From Primulina eburnea (taxonomy: Eukaryota; Streptophyta; Magnoliopsida; Lamiales; Gesneriaceae): a stretch of 64,000 nucleotides of DNA. Shown piece after piece: positions 1 to 12,174 of this stretch; the first letter of the stretch is position 1, and every line of letters starts with the position of its first letter. The translations under genes and the position numbers were made by a program. The DNA is taken from assembly GCF_022965805.1 (NCBI RefSeq), contig NC_133109.1, positions 7,913,869 to 7,977,868 on the forward strand, in the 5' to 3' direction. The notes beneath the pieces were generated by a model. The model had not been told where the DNA came from and made no database searches. It worked only from the letters and a program-made list of their open reading frames with translations.

Positions 1-201
1 TTCGGTAGTGGAAGAAGGATCTGCCCAGGAATCAATTTTTCCATCTCGCTCGTGGAGCTTGCACTTGCAAATCTTCTTTTCCTCTTGGATTTGGAACTTC
101 CCCATGGAATGTCAGCCAAGGACATTGATATGGACGAAGCCTCCGGGATCGTTGTGCATAAGAAAAATCCTCTTCACGTAGTTGCTTCACCAGCTACCTA
201 A
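1..201 (+). CDS. Cytochrome P450, C-terminal end (partial, CYP71-like)
   Basis: Frame 1 is open from the first base to TAA at 199-201 and gives 66 residues. It begins with the P450 haem-binding loop FGSGRRICPG, whose Cys is the axial thiolate ligand of the haem iron. It continues with the L-helix (INFSISLVELALANLLF) and the usual plant CYP71-clan ending with a DMDEASGIVVHKK-type stretch. Membrane-anchored P450s of this clan hydroxylate small specialised metabolites at the ER with an NADPH reductase; the substrate cannot be inferred from this end. About 430 upstream residues lie left of the window. No lesion is seen and the stop position is normal, so this is probably the intact last exon of a real host gene. 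It is the only ordinary host gene in the window. Confidence 0.93.
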   Translation, partial: FGSGRRICPGINFSISLVELALANLLFLLDLELPHGMSAKDIDMDEASGIVVHKKNPLHVVASPAT

Positions 202-1538
202 TATTTGTAATCCACCACAAATTCCTAATTTATGCATACACATAATAGTCTAATAGAAAGAACATGATTTGTCACACAAATAAAGGAAGATTCACTAAAT
301 ATATTTGCTTATTATATTATACCATTTTATATTGTAAAATTACCAACCAAAAAGCGTGATATGCAACAGAGACAAAGATAAATAAATGGCAGAGGCACGA
401 GTACGTACAGGCATAAACAAGAATTTAATAGAGACAATAAAAGGAACTCGTGCAAATCGAAAATATTTTTTTTGTCCTGGAATTTGTATTTTTTGGTTTT
501 ATCCATTAATTTTTTTATTTTTTGGTATTGGCACGTTTACTTCTGAATTTCGACTATTTTGATCCATCTACCACTGAAATGTTCAATTTTCGCTAAAGTC
601 GTTGATTATATGAAGATTAAAATATATTTTAATGTCATAATTATTGATTGACTCTGGTAGAATGCATATAACTTGTAAAGTTTGCTTTCGAATATTTTAT
701 ATTTTTTTATTTTAGTTTACTTCCAAGTAAGTTGATTTTCCTTTCAAAATCAATAAATCAACGGATTTTTGGCAACTTTAGCCTCAGTTATCTTCTAATT
801 AGTGTTTTTCGACAAAAAATTAACAATAATCTGGTGGTGGTAGATAGACCAAAATAGTTAAAATTCATAAGTTATTGTACCAAGATAAAAAAAAAATTGA
901 CGAGCTAGCGGATCTTGACCAAAAAATGGACAAGTAACTAGACCACAAAAAATTATTTTCGTATCATTCTAACTTTGGCAATAGCTAACGTGTGACAAGC
1001 ATCCACCAAGAGATATGGTGAAACAAAGTGAGATAATAAATTGAAATACATAATTATTGTTTTAACTCCGATTTTATTATAAAACTCAAGTAAACCATTG
1101 GGTTAAACAAGCTGTTTGGTTTTTTATTGTGAACTGTCAACTTTATCATTAGTTGGTATATATTTTTTAAAAGGTTTGTGAAAAATAGGTAGGGATATTT
1201 TCGTAAAAAAATTATTGTGATAGAATTAAAACTAGAAAAGACTGTACAACTAAAAAGAATAGTTTTGGTAATTAATCTCTAACACTTATTGTGATATCGT
1301 CGAAAGTGTGAAATTTTCAGCAAACTCAAAAGAAAAGTTTTGGTAAAAATTTAACATTATAATAATAAATATATTGTAATATTCGCAAGTCTATAATGAT
1401 TATGTATTTTAATTTATTCAATGTTGTAAAGAAACTCACTCATCCTACAAAAAAAAAAACTTCAAATAAATATTAATCAACTCACCAAGGGGAGAAAAAT
1501 AACATTATAATATAATGAAAATAATTGCATAGCAAAAA
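202..1538. other. AT-rich 3' flank of the P450 gene, no gene seen
   Basis: No coding frame with recognisable similarity. Long A/T runs, for example around 460-520 and 885-900, resemble decayed non-autonomous repeat remnants common in plant intergenic DNA. The P450 3' UTR and its poly(A) site should lie in the first few hundred bases, but I cannot place them securely. Confidence 0.6.
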
Positions 1539-1598
1539 TGTCACGAACCGTACTTTTTAACTACTTTAAATTTGTAATGTCCGGAAATTCCAGTAGGT

Positions 1599-1703
1599 CT
1601 CGCGCATATGCGCGAGGTAAGTCGCGCATATGCGCGAGCTGCCAAAGCCGAGACCCGAAGGTCTCGCGCATATGCGCCAGTAATGTCGCGCATATGCGCG
1701 AGA
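1599..1703. repeat. Array of the 16-bp palindrome TCGCGCATATGCGCGA (LTR-A copy 1)
   Basis: Four near-identical copies (about 1599-1616, 1622-1637, 1663-1678 and 1686-1701), each its own reverse complement or one base off, separated by unrelated spacers. They sit in the presumed U3 promoter part of the LTR, about 45 bp before the TA-rich stretch. Each unit is dense in CpG in an otherwise AT-rich LTR and has CATATG, an E-box-type hexamer, at its centre. Confidence 0.9.
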
Positions 1704-1744
1704 CATGCAAAAGGAAAAATCGACGTGTGGCTTGACATGCAACG

Positions 1745-1747
<3 letters not shown>

Positions 1748-1819
<72 letters not shown>
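1748..1819. repeat. (TA)n microsatellite at the LTR-A TATA position
   Basis: About 36 uninterrupted TA units following TGCAACGTTAA. The same place in LTR-A copy 3 reads TGCAACG then a much shorter TATATATATATATA, so this appears to be an expanded TATA box. Confidence 0.9.
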
Positions 1820-1821
<2 letters not shown>

Positions 1822-4800
1822 AAACGTTAATCCTGAGAAATCATCAGAAAGGTAATCGAGAAAAGCTTCGGTAAAGGTGTTGAAAATCCTTACGCCTTTT
1901 GTGAAAAATCCGTCCGTCTGATTTTGAATCTGACTGCAGTACTGTGTTCATATCAACGCAGGCTACAACTGGATGTAAGTTTTGCTACGTTTTGACATGC
2001 TTTGAAATTATTCTATTGTCAGAATTGAATGAAATCCATATATGATGTTCTTGACATGTTAGAAATCGTAGAATCGAAGTCAGATTGAGAAACGAACTGA
2101 TTATGGAATTGTTATGAATTTTTAGGGTATATTGATTTATACCAGACAGATTTGAATTGAGATTGGATTACGGATTGTATTGGATATGTGTTATGCATTG
2201 TAACTGTGATATGAGGATATTGTATTGACGGGGATATTGAAATTGTACCGTTATGCCGTTGATTTTGAATTAAATCCAGATTGATCAGATTGCTATTGAT
2301 TTGAAAGGTATATTGACATGAGATTATTGATATTGTCATTGCCAGACAGACTGTGAATTCAGTACTTCGACGGAGCCAGAAACCGACGAAAGAAAGGTAT
2401 AAGTCAATGTGGTATTGGGAGATCGACTGAGTCGGTTTAGACTGGAGTTTCCCTAAATCACATACTTTACTTTATTGCATTGATATTTGCATTGATTTAA
2501 CTGATGTACTTGTTCTCTTGAATTATAGATAGCAGGTATTAGACGAGTAATCTTGTGACAGAAGTGCCTGATAGTGGTGGGATCGCCACGGGCACATTGC
2601 ACGATGTCACAGGATAGTGTAGAAATCTTGGAACGGAAGTGCCTGACAGTGGCGGGATCGCCACGGGCACATGGCACGATGTCTCAAGATAGAATATTAG
2701 CGATAGAGCTACAGTCCATGACGGTTAGGTCAGGACACCGGATGTTTAGTTATATCGAGTAAATAGGATTGAAATTCTTCTATTACGGAATTCGATATAG
2801 GAACACCATATTTGGTTATATCGAGTAATGGAGTTACTGTTCCTTCTATTACGGAATTCGATATAGGAACACCACATCTGGAAACCGGGATCCCTAGACT
2901 AGGATTGAGTCTAGTCTGAATGATAGAGTTATGAGCATTGTCGACAGTCTATGATTGTTTATGTTTCAGATTTTGATACATATATCTGTTACCTGATTAC
3001 ATGCTTTATATTTGTTTATATGATTGCATGTTTCGTTGATTTATACTGGGATTTATTCTCACCGGAGTTATCCGGCTGTTGTCTTGTCTGTATGTGTACA
3101 TGACAACAGGTGGGACAGGATCAGGGTCCAGGAGATGAGGAAAGATCGTGATTAGAGTGGAGGCTCCGGACTTGGATTAGAGATAGGGTTGGACACTTGA
3201 CATTAGTTGTTTAAACCTTAGTTGAATAAATGTATGTGGTACAGGATTTGTACTTTTTATATACTGAGAAGTATATATGTATGTTTTATTTCACTGCGTT
3301 CCGCATTTTAAAAGAAAAAAATTTTAGACCCTGTTTTATAATTGATTAATTAGTCCCAATGATGATTAAGAACTTGATTAGCGTCCGGGTCCCCACAAAA
3401 TTTGTAGAAAAATAAAAATTTTCTTAAATAAGTATAAATTATCAAACTTCGTTAATAAATATTTGCTCGTCTAAAATATTTCGAATAAAACAACTGCCAA
3501 CAGTTGCGACAAGTAAACGTTTAAAACATTGAAAACACCACTCCTTAAAATCAGAATAATTGAACATGCATAAAATCTTAAAACACGGACGGTCCTCGGG
3601 TTTAGCCTCTTGTACAGCCCAAGTCAGCTCATTGGTCTCCTCAACATCGTCCTCATCTGCATCAATCTAGTCTAGTGAGTCTAAAGACTCAACATGTATA
3701 AACTGAAAGTAAAAAGTAATATGTAATAAAACCACATGCATTTTTAAAATAGAGCGTACATACTTGAACTTGAACTTAAACTTACATACATAAAATTGGC
3801 GTGCCATCATATCATAAAACTTTTCATAAATATACTTGCATCATACATACTTGAACATGCATATATCATTTTGCGTAGAGATATGTTTTAAAGCAAGTGA
3901 CACATACATAAATGTGCCTGATCAGACTAAACCACAGTACTGGGCTGGCAGGAAAAATCCATTACCACATACATGATATCCTCGTTCATGCTTTAACGGG
4001 TGGATTGGTCTCTGGTCATGCTTTACCGCTTTCTAATCCTGATCTAAACCCGATCATACTTTACCGGGGTGGAGAGGTCCTCGACCACGTTCGCCGACTT
4101 CCAAATCCGTTCATCATTTGGTCATAAAACATTTAGCATACCTCAAAAAATTAAGAGTATTTTTTTTGTACGTCGAACATATACTTACTTGGCGTTGAGG
4201 GATTTGTTGGATCTCGCTTGGGCCCACTGCTACACATACTAACATGAGTTCAAACACTCATCTTTCACAGCTTAGACGTAGGTATTCATGCTCACTACCG
4301 AATTAAATAAATACCTTATGACATTCTAGATCACTAATGACTTGACCTCATTTAATTATCGTACTAAACCATGACATAGAACCCCAAAATAAATCTTCTA
4401 TTTTATATTCATAACCACAAAACAAATCCGATATTTTATATACATATTTAAAAATAAAATAATTTTTTTATAAAAGGGGGTAAACGGACCGCGTGTCGGG
4501 GTCCGGGTAGGCACGAAAATTTTGTATTTTTGAAGGAAAAAGGACACGAACTCCGTGTCAAGGTCCAGGAAGGGGTCCGGGTAGCCTCTGGACATGGAAA
4601 TTCACTAACTTAATAATTCATTTCTTCCAACCCAAGCCTAAGGACCATGAACCAACACCTCAAAACTCATCTTAGGATGCTATTACATTGATTCGAACCC
4701 GTACAAACACCCCCAAACGTCCCCAAGCATCGTCAAACAACTTCAATACAATAATAACCCGTAATTCGACATCGTTTCGCTTCCTACGACTTCTATTACA

Positions 4801-6053
4801 TCACCAGCCAATCCCGACCCAAACGAACCACCAAGTAACTCCTAAACACATCCCATAACATATCTAAATGCAGTAACACAAGCCCGGCGGTGCCCAACGA
4901 AGCCTAAAACTCAAAAAACTTCAAAACATGATGAACATCATTTTCATAAGATCGCAGGTTTGAACAGTCACACGAAAAAAACCATAACTCACTCGTTTCT
5001 TGTCCAAAAAGTACGAATTTTATATCAAATCGAAGGTATAAAAAAGATTTACTTTTTTTATGTTGAAAATATTTTCAGAAAACGAACCAAAATTACACAG
5101 GAACCTAAATGACAGCAAAAACGTCTTTTGAGATCTAAAATGTTTCAGAAATCGATTCAATGCATAATCGCTCAAACTTTGCTCACAATAATCAAACTTT
5201 CACGCATAACATACATCAAAATATCTACTATGACAAGATCGATGCATCAAACGAAAGAATATACATGCCTTTGATATTTAAAACTCACGATACTGTGAAT
5301 ATCGAAGCGACACGGTGTAGGAAATGATCCGGGCGATTTGAGGCACGATTTTTGCTGCTAAATCAACGAAGGACTATTGAAGGAAATTTGGAGAGGAAGA
5401 TGGTGATATGGAGGCTGCTGAAAGAGAGTTTCAAGAAAACTTCTCTTCTCCACTTACCATAATGTTTATGTGTGTAGTGTGTGTATACGTGAATATATGT
5501 GTGTGGTGTGTGGGGGTGTTTGCATCCACATAATTGGTAAGTATAAGGGGTAAGTATAAGGGGTGTGCGTGTTTTAATTAAGGGAAAATTTGTTTAATTA
5601 TTTAATTAATCATGCCAATTAAAATGTTAAACCAATTATCAAGTTAATAAAATTCTAATCCCATAATAAATTTTCTAAAATCCCCTAATTAAAATAAAAT
5701 CCACAATTGATAAAATTTAAAATCTTAAAATCACCTAATATTTAAATTAGGCTTTAAAAATGTTAAAACTTCATAAATCATTTAAAATTGTCATTTTCTT
5801 GACTTGAAATAAAATACCACATTTTAAAATTGCTAAAAATCGTCTCCGGTCTCTTTCCCTCGATACCGTTTCGAATATTCGCCTGTAACATAAACTTGAG
5901 AAAACATTTTAACGTGCATCAAATAAACATAAATAATTAAAATAACGAAATTTCATAAATCACGCATCTCTAAAATCATTTTAAACTTAAATAATTAATT
6001 TAACAAATTAAATAAATGCACGAGTTTTACGTATACTGATTTTGGACTTTACA

Positions 6054-6371
6054 ACAAACAACCAATATTTTCAATTTGTTACAATCATCCGACTAAAACA
6101 AGTCTATTAGTCTTTTTCCATCTCTTCATAGATCTCAATAATCTTCATTATTACGATTTTCATCACCTAAATGTAACTGAACATCTATTAACTTCCCTAG
6201 TTCTTCAGTTTGCTTCTATTTACTAATTAATCTAAATAAAATTACAATTTTCATCATGTATTTTTTCTTTTTTGTATTAATTTTGGTTTTTTATGTTATC
6301 AACTTTCAACATTAGTCATATATCTTTTTGATTTTTGGTGATTTTAATATTTTTTTCATTAGGGATGCTAA
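6054..6371. other. Short intergenic stretch between LTR-B and Copia-1
   Basis: AT-rich; no coding frame. A T-rich passage (about 6255-6350) followed by GTGTCACATCAGCATT looks like a decayed plant interspersed repeat. It may hide the true left end of Copia-1. Confidence 0.45.
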
Positions 6372-6778
6372 TGTAACATTATAAATATCAGTGTCACATC
6401 AGCATTACAACGGGAAGATATTTTTTGGAGACAATTAGAGATATTTGAAGAGATTTGCAGGAGATAATAAAAAATATAAGAAGATATTTGTTGGAGATGT
6501 GAGAAATTTGCATAGAGATTTTAAATTTTGTTTTTGAAAGATTATCACTAAAAATATGATAGATATTTTGGAAAAGTCTGTTTATGTAAGACATTTATCA
6601 AGAAGAAAAGATTTGTTGTGAATAGTAGATAATATAGAGAATATAGAATGACTCGGAATGCTTTATTCATCATTTAAGACATCTATTTATAGAGCACATC
6701 TACAGAGTTTGAATAGTCGAAAATATGATGAAAACAAATCTTATCTCAATAATCATCTACGATACTTTATCTATAACA
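6372..6778 (-). repeat. Copia-1 3' LTR (outer end uncertain)
   Basis: On the minus strand it starts TGTTATAG at 6778, directly after the polypurine tract. It has a TATA box (TATAAATAGA, 6683-6692) and an AATAAA signal near 6660. The distal end could be 6372 (TGTAACATT) or 6489 (TGTTGGAG). No second LTR copy is present to decide. Confidence 0.6.
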
Positions 6779-6790
6779 CTCCCCTTTAGA
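6779..6790 (-). other. Copia-1 polypurine tract
   Basis: The minus strand reads TCTAAAGGGGAG immediately before the LTR start TGTTATAG, the expected primer for plus-strand DNA synthesis. Confidence 0.7.
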
Positions 6791-6934
6791 TGATTATGAA
6801 CTCAACAAATTATTTCTAAGAGATATTGGGGCTCAAATGTTGTCTCGTTAAAACCTTGTCAGTAAAACCCAATGAGAAAAACTTGAATGAAGGAAAAAGA
6901 GTGCAACAATATATATCTTCATGATTTCAATCAT

Positions 6935-8739
6935 CTAAGATCCTTCAACTAATGCATCCCCATCTTCTGCACCAATTTCTTGAATGTTGAAGTTGACAAT
7001 GCCTTTGTGAATAACTCGGCTACATTGTCACTTGAGCGAATTTCATGGACGTCAACATCACATTTTCTTGAAGCTCATATGTATAGAAGAACTTTGGTAA
7101 AATATACTTTGTTTTATCACTTTTGATATAGCCTCTTTTAATTGTGCAACGCAAGCTGGATTATCTTCGAACATTACTGTCAGGCTATTTTTTGTTGTTG
7201 GCAAACCACACGATTCTTCAATATGTTGTGTCATGGATCTCAACCACACACACTCTAAACTTGCTTCATGTATTGCAATGATTTCAGAGTGATTTGAAGA
7301 CGTTGTTGTTAAGGATTGCTTCACCGACTTCCATGATATAGTATTGTATCCTCGTGTAAACACATAACATGTCTATGTTTAGCTTTATGTGGATCAGAAA
7401 GATATCATGCATCTTCATATCCAACTAAAGAAGACTTTGATTCTGTCGAATAAAATAATCTCATATCAGTTGTACCACGAAGGTAACGAAATATGTGTTT
7501 TACATCATTCCAATGTCTTCGGGTTGGACATGAGTTATATCTTGCTAAAAGATTAACGGAAAATGTTATATCTAGACGAGTACAATTTGCGAGATATGAT
7601 AATGCCCCAATCGCACTTAGATATGATACTTCCGGACCAACGTTATTTCTCCATTTTCAAGTGGTCGAAAATGATCTTTGTTAGCATCAAGTGATCGAAC
7701 AAACATTGGTGATGCCAATGCGTGTGCCTTGTCCATGTAAAAGCGCTTTAATATTTTTTCTATATATGGTGATTGATGGACAAATATTCCTTCTTGTAAA
7801 TGTTCAATTTGTAATCCGAGAAAAATTTTTGTGTTTCCTAAATCTTTCATCTCAAGCTCATTTTTTTAAGTAATTGACAGTTTTAGTAAGCTCTTCTGGA
7901 GTGTCAATAAGATTTAGATCATCAACATATAGTGCCACAAATGCAAAACCCTTATCTGTTATTTTTATAAAAGCACATGGACAAATAACATTATTTGTGT
8001 ACCATTCTTTCAACAAATATTCACTAAGACAATTGTACCACATGCGACCAGATTGCTTTAGTCCATATAAGGACTTATGCAGTTTAATTGATAACATAGC
8101 CTTGGGTGCTTCACCATTTTCTTTCGATAGTTTGAATCCCTCGAGGACTTTCAAGTGAGCCACAAACATAAACAGTAACCATATCCATAAGTTGCATATC
8201 AAGACTTTTCGATACTGTTAGACTAATTAGGAATCGAAAAGTAGTGGCATCCATCACAGGTGAATATGTTTCCTCATAGTCAATTTCATGTCTCTACGAG
8301 AAACTTTGGGCTACAAGTCGGGCCTTGTATATTACAATTTCACCATTTTCATTCCTCTTTCGTACAAAACCCATATGTATCCTATCGAGATTTCATTTTT
8401 AGGTGTTCGAGCTACATGTCCAAACACTTTATGTTTTTTCTAGTGAGTCTAATTCAGTTTGTATGACCTCCTTCCATTTTGGCCAATCATCTCTTTGCTG
8501 ACAATCCTTAACGGATTGTGGTTCTGGGTCTTTATTGTGTATGATGTCAATGGCGACATTTAGGACAAATACATTGTCAACAATTGTATAATTTCGATCC
8601 CAAAATTTTGAGATGATATATAATTTGTTGAAATCTATTATTTTCATGAGAATTTGATTCTTCATGGATAATATTATCTAAGTTTGGCTAATTTATTTCT
8701 CTTACTGTATCATCCAAGATTGCTTCTTTTGGAGCTTTT
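6935..8739 (-). pseudogene. Copia-1 pol fragment: reverse transcriptase and RNase H
   Basis: Read from 8665 leftward, the pieces give a Copia hinge with DWPKWKEVIQTELDSLEK and RT with SLYGLKQSGRMWYN and ALYVDDLNLI (the YVDD active site, near 7920). Next come the MKDLGNTKIFLGLQIEH connection domain, then RNase H with SNHSEIIAIHEASLECVWL, and a C-terminus containing SSDNVAELFTKALS near 7000. The family copies element RNA to DNA in virus-like particles. At least three frame breaks (near 8230, 7855 and 7370-7620) and loss of the upstream half make it non-coding. Solo LTR-C cuts it at its 5' end. Confidence 0.88.
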
Positions 8740-9904
8740 TGTCACGCCCCGGGACAGGGGTTGGTTGACACCGGCGTTTCTCTCAATTTACATTCGAAAA
8801 CAACAAGCCTCAGAAGTACAAAATTCAGAAAACAGTCTTTTATTCATAATAATCATTGTCTGATACAAACTCAATGACAAATGTTTTACAGCGGAAATGT
8901 AAAACCAAACATAATATTGTCTTAAAAGATACAGCGGAATCTAATTACATAAATCAAAACTGAGAAAAATAACAATCTTCTTCACCAGCCTCAGAACTGA
9001 TGATGTTCTTCTTCTTCTTCTAACAATTCTTCCTCGCTCTTATCTGAGATGTATTTGGTGGGTGAGTGATATGGTTGTCACTCAGTAAGCGGGGGCGGGA
9101 ATAACTCCCAGTTTTCGAAATCATTTTCATGCAGAAACAGTAATATTACTGATATACAAAAATTCTTATTTTCATAACAGAAATCAGTATTTAGTATTCA
9201 GAAATCAGTCATCAATATTCAGTAATCAGTAATCAGAAATTTAACATGTAAGCACTGAGCATGTTCGTAAATTTCATGGCTAAACTGATATCAGTCCCCT
9301 ATATGTTCTCTCCTCTAAGGGGTGAGGCCAGTAATCAGTAATAAGTAATGTTTAGAATATATATTCCTACCATTAGTTTACTAAGTTTCAGTGTTTCAAA
9401 AATCAGAGATCAGAGATACTTAAAACAGGAATTATCAAACTGATTCCAAGATATTTATATGTAAGCCCACTTACTGTAATTTGCTTAAAGAATTTCGGTT
9501 GAAGTCTGTAAATCTGCTTGCCTCGCTACTGGATTTTACAGTTTCGAAAAATGCACTCTCTTAGCTCTAATTTCAAGTGATAACTCAAGATTTTGGTAAC
9601 AACAATTTCAGAGATTGAGGGTGCTATTTATAGGCCAAATTCTGACTGTTAGCCTCCCTATTAATGACCATAATCTGCCATTAACATCCTTTATTCCATG
9701 TTAATGCATCAGTTACAAAAATAAGCTGAATCAGTAATTGTCTGTTGGAAATCTCGCTCTTCTCCTGCTGGATTTTTATCTGTTGTCTGCTGCTGAATTC
9801 TAATCTGCTGGAAAAATACCAGCTTCTGAAATATTAGCTTATGCTGGAAATTTTGCATTGCTGCTGAATTTTGATAGTTGCTGCAGGAAATTCAGGTTCT
9901 CACA
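8740..9904 (-). mobile_element. Solo LTR-C (same family as the Gypsy-1 LTRs)
   Basis: Starts TGTCACGCCCCGGG and ends AGGTTCTCACA, the reverse complement of the Gypsy-1 LTR ends. It is flanked by a perfect five-base duplication CTTTT (8735-8739 and 9905-9909). Length is 1,165 bp against 1,199 and 1,185 bp for the Gypsy-1 LTRs. It lies 166 bp from the Gypsy-1 5' LTR in opposite orientation, making a large inverted repeat. Confidence 0.94.
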
Positions 9905-9909
9905 CTTTT

Positions 9910-10065
9910 GAATTTTCTTTCTCTGTACTTTTTTTTCGAGGTACAGTATACTTAGAACCAATTGGTCAGCGACGCTTCTCGCATATTTTAGATTCATTTG
10001 CAGGTTGAATAGTAGCTGGTCCTACGGGGACATCAATTTCACAGGGACATTCTCTACGTGTATAT
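9910..10065 (-). pseudogene. Copia-1 fragment: integrase-RT linker
   Basis: The minus-strand frame reads a Copia linker with TRRECPCEIDVPVGPATIQP and a PIGSK basic patch, broken by one internal stop. It joins without loss to the block starting at 20680 once Gypsy-1 and its GTGAC duplication are removed. This small island shows that both neighbouring insertions hit the same old element. Confidence 0.8.
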
Positions 10066-10070
10066 GTGAC

Positions 10071-11269
10071 TGTGAGAACCTGAAATTCCAGCAGTAGCAG
10101 CAGCTGGCCAATTTCAGCAGAAGCCAACAAATTTCAGCAGCAGCTCATATTTCAGAAGATGACATTTTCCAGCAGACAAAATCCAGCAGACCGAATCCAG
10201 CTGACAAAATCCAGCAGCAGAAGAGCGAATTCCAGCAGACAGTTACTGATTCAGCTATTGAGTTGTAACTGAAGCATTTAACATGAAATAAAGGATGTTA
10301 ATGGCAGATTATGGCCATTTATTTGGGAGACTAACAGTCAGAATCTTGCATATAAATAAGACTCTCAAATCTCTGAATTGGTGTTACACAAATCTGAGAT
10401 TATCATTTGAATTTCGAGCTAAGGGAGGGTGCTTATTTTCGAGCAGTAGAAACCAGTAGCAAGAACAAGCATATTCCAGACTTCTACCGAAACCTTATTG
10501 CAAATTACAGTAAGTGGGCTTATGTATAGTATCTTGAAATCCAGTTTTTTGATTTGTGTTTTAAAGCAAAGTTTCTGTATGATCGATTTCTGATATCTGA
10601 ATTTTGAAGCACTGAAACTTAGTGAACTAATGGTAGGAATATATATTCTGAACATTACTGATTACTGATTACTGATTATTGGCCTTACCCCTTAGAGGAG
10701 AGAACATATAGAGGACTGATATCAGTTTAGCCATGAAATTCACGAACGTGCTCAGTGCTTACTTGTTAAACTTTTGATTACTGATTACTGAATACTGATT
10801 ACTGACTACTGATTTCTGAATACTGACTCTTGTTCTGAAAGTAAAAGTTTCTGTATATTCTTGAAATACTGTTCTGTATTAAAATGATTTTCGAAAACTG
10901 GGAGTTATTCCCGCCCCTGCTTACTGAGTGACAATCATATCACTCACCCACTAAACCCATCTCAGATAAGAGTACTGAAGAAATGTTAGAAGAAGAAGAG
11001 CAGATCTAGTTCTGGGGCTGGTGAAGAAGACTGCTGTTTTCAGTTTATGTTTATTTTTATTCCGCTGTATCTGTTAAGATACTGTAATATTTGGTTTTAC
11101 AATTCCGCTGTAAAGCATTAGTGATTCGAGTTGTATCAGACAATGAATTATTTCGTATTATGAATAAAAGACTGGTTTATGAAATTATGTACTTCTGAGG
11201 CTTGTTGTTTTCGAATGTAATTTTGAGAGCAACGCCGGTGTCAACCAACCCCTGTCCCGGGGCGTGACA
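10071..11269 (+). repeat. Gypsy-1 5' LTR
   Basis: Starts TGTGAGAACC and ends GGCGTGACA. TATA box TATAAATAAG at 10351-10360. It holds CCAGCAG-rich sequence (10085-10240) and runs of the 7-mer TTACTGA (about 10648-10830). Confidence 0.93.
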
Positions 11270-11275
11270 TTGAAG

Positions 11276-11287
11276 TGGTATCAGAGC
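11276..11287 (+). other. Gypsy-1 primer binding site
   Basis: TGGTATCAGAGC, complementary to the 3' end of plant initiator tRNA-Met, six bases after the 5' LTR. It primes minus-strand synthesis. Confidence 0.9.
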
Positions 11288-12174
11288 AGAACCGGGTTTC
11301 ATAATCTGGGGAGGAGGAACTAGAAATAATAAGTTCTTATAGAATTCTGAAAATAAGTTCTGAAAGTTACTGAAAATAAGGTACTGTATTAGACTACTGA
11401 AATGATAGACTGAATACGTACAGTTAAGAAAATCAGTAGGAAAACAAATCAGTAGACCAGTAGATCTGAAACCAGAACCAGTAGATGGAAACCAGTAGTA
11501 CCAGTAGTATGAAACCAGAACCAGTAGATAGAAACCAGTAGATCTGAATGCAGAAGACTAGGTCAGTAGACTCGGAATGCAGCAGACTGGTTCTAATGGT
11601 GCTGGAAAGCAGCAGACAATGATGGGAAAGCAGCAGACTGATTGCAGTAGCATCAGAATTGCAGTAGACATTGTATTCCAACAAGCGAATGCAGTAGACC
11701 TTGCAAATAGCATGGAAGTTGAGGTGTTTTTCGCGCAAACTTCAAACGGCCATAACTTTTGATCCAAGAGGAATTTTTACTATTAAGAGTAGGCGTTGGA
11801 AAGCTCTCGACGAGGAGAACCTAACCTAGAACCACTGATCGTTCTAGCACCACCGACGAACCCCAAAATCCTTCTTTAAGATAGTGATATCAACATTTCC
11901 GTAAAATTTTCCAACTTTTTGAAACTTTGAGGAATTTTCATTTCTAATTGGCTTAGTATTTTTGCACCAAACTTGGCACCATTCATTTTATTGATGTCAA
12001 GGATTTTTAGTAAAATTTTCAGGTAATTCTGAGATTGAAAAATTTTTGAGCTATTTCTGCTGTTAATTGTATAGGCAGTACTGATTTTGTTTATTCCAGT
12101 ATTTGTCTATAACTCAACCTATATTCTCGAGATCATTTCTGAACCTTTACCCTTATGTTTTTTGGATGTAGGAT
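11288..12174 (+). other. Gypsy-1 leader between primer site and first ORF
   Basis: Untranslated leader. 11440-11700 is a low-complexity stretch built from variants of ACCAGTAGAT and GCAGCAGACTG. No coding signal is convincing. Confidence 0.7.

Larger units (their letters stand above)
1573..3397 (+). mobile_element. Solo LTR, family LTR-A copy 1
   Basis: Starts TGTAATGTCCGG and ends GCGTCCGGGTCCCCACA. It is flanked by a perfect five-base target duplication AAATT (1568-1572 and 3398-3402), which fixes both ends. Length is 1,825 bp with no internal region, so it arose by LTR-LTR recombination. Internal order: GC palindrome array, TA-repeat/TATA region, then two tandem duplications (about 2562-2690 and 2740-2880). 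Relatives are at 16411-18541, 21877-31940 and 52955-54706; the last is attached to a Gypsy pol, which identifies the superfamily. Confidence 0.92.
1539..6053 (-). mobile_element. Solo LTR, family LTR-B copy 1 (interrupted)
   Basis: On the minus strand the repeat starts TGTAAAGTCC at 6053 and ends with GTTCGTGACA at 1539, the TG..CA termini of an LTR. The flanks are AAAAA (1534-1538) and ACAAA (6054-6058), a possible five-base target duplication with one mismatch. The same family recurs at 21214-34317 and, more divergently, at 39426-52281. Shared landmarks include GTCTAGTGAGTCTAAAGACTC and a segment near 5840-5890 resembling 39550-39600. There is no primer site or pol, so this is a solo LTR. 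It is cut by LTR-A copy 1 only 29 bp from its left end. Without that insertion it is about 2.7 kb. Both ends are inferred by eye. Confidence 0.62.
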
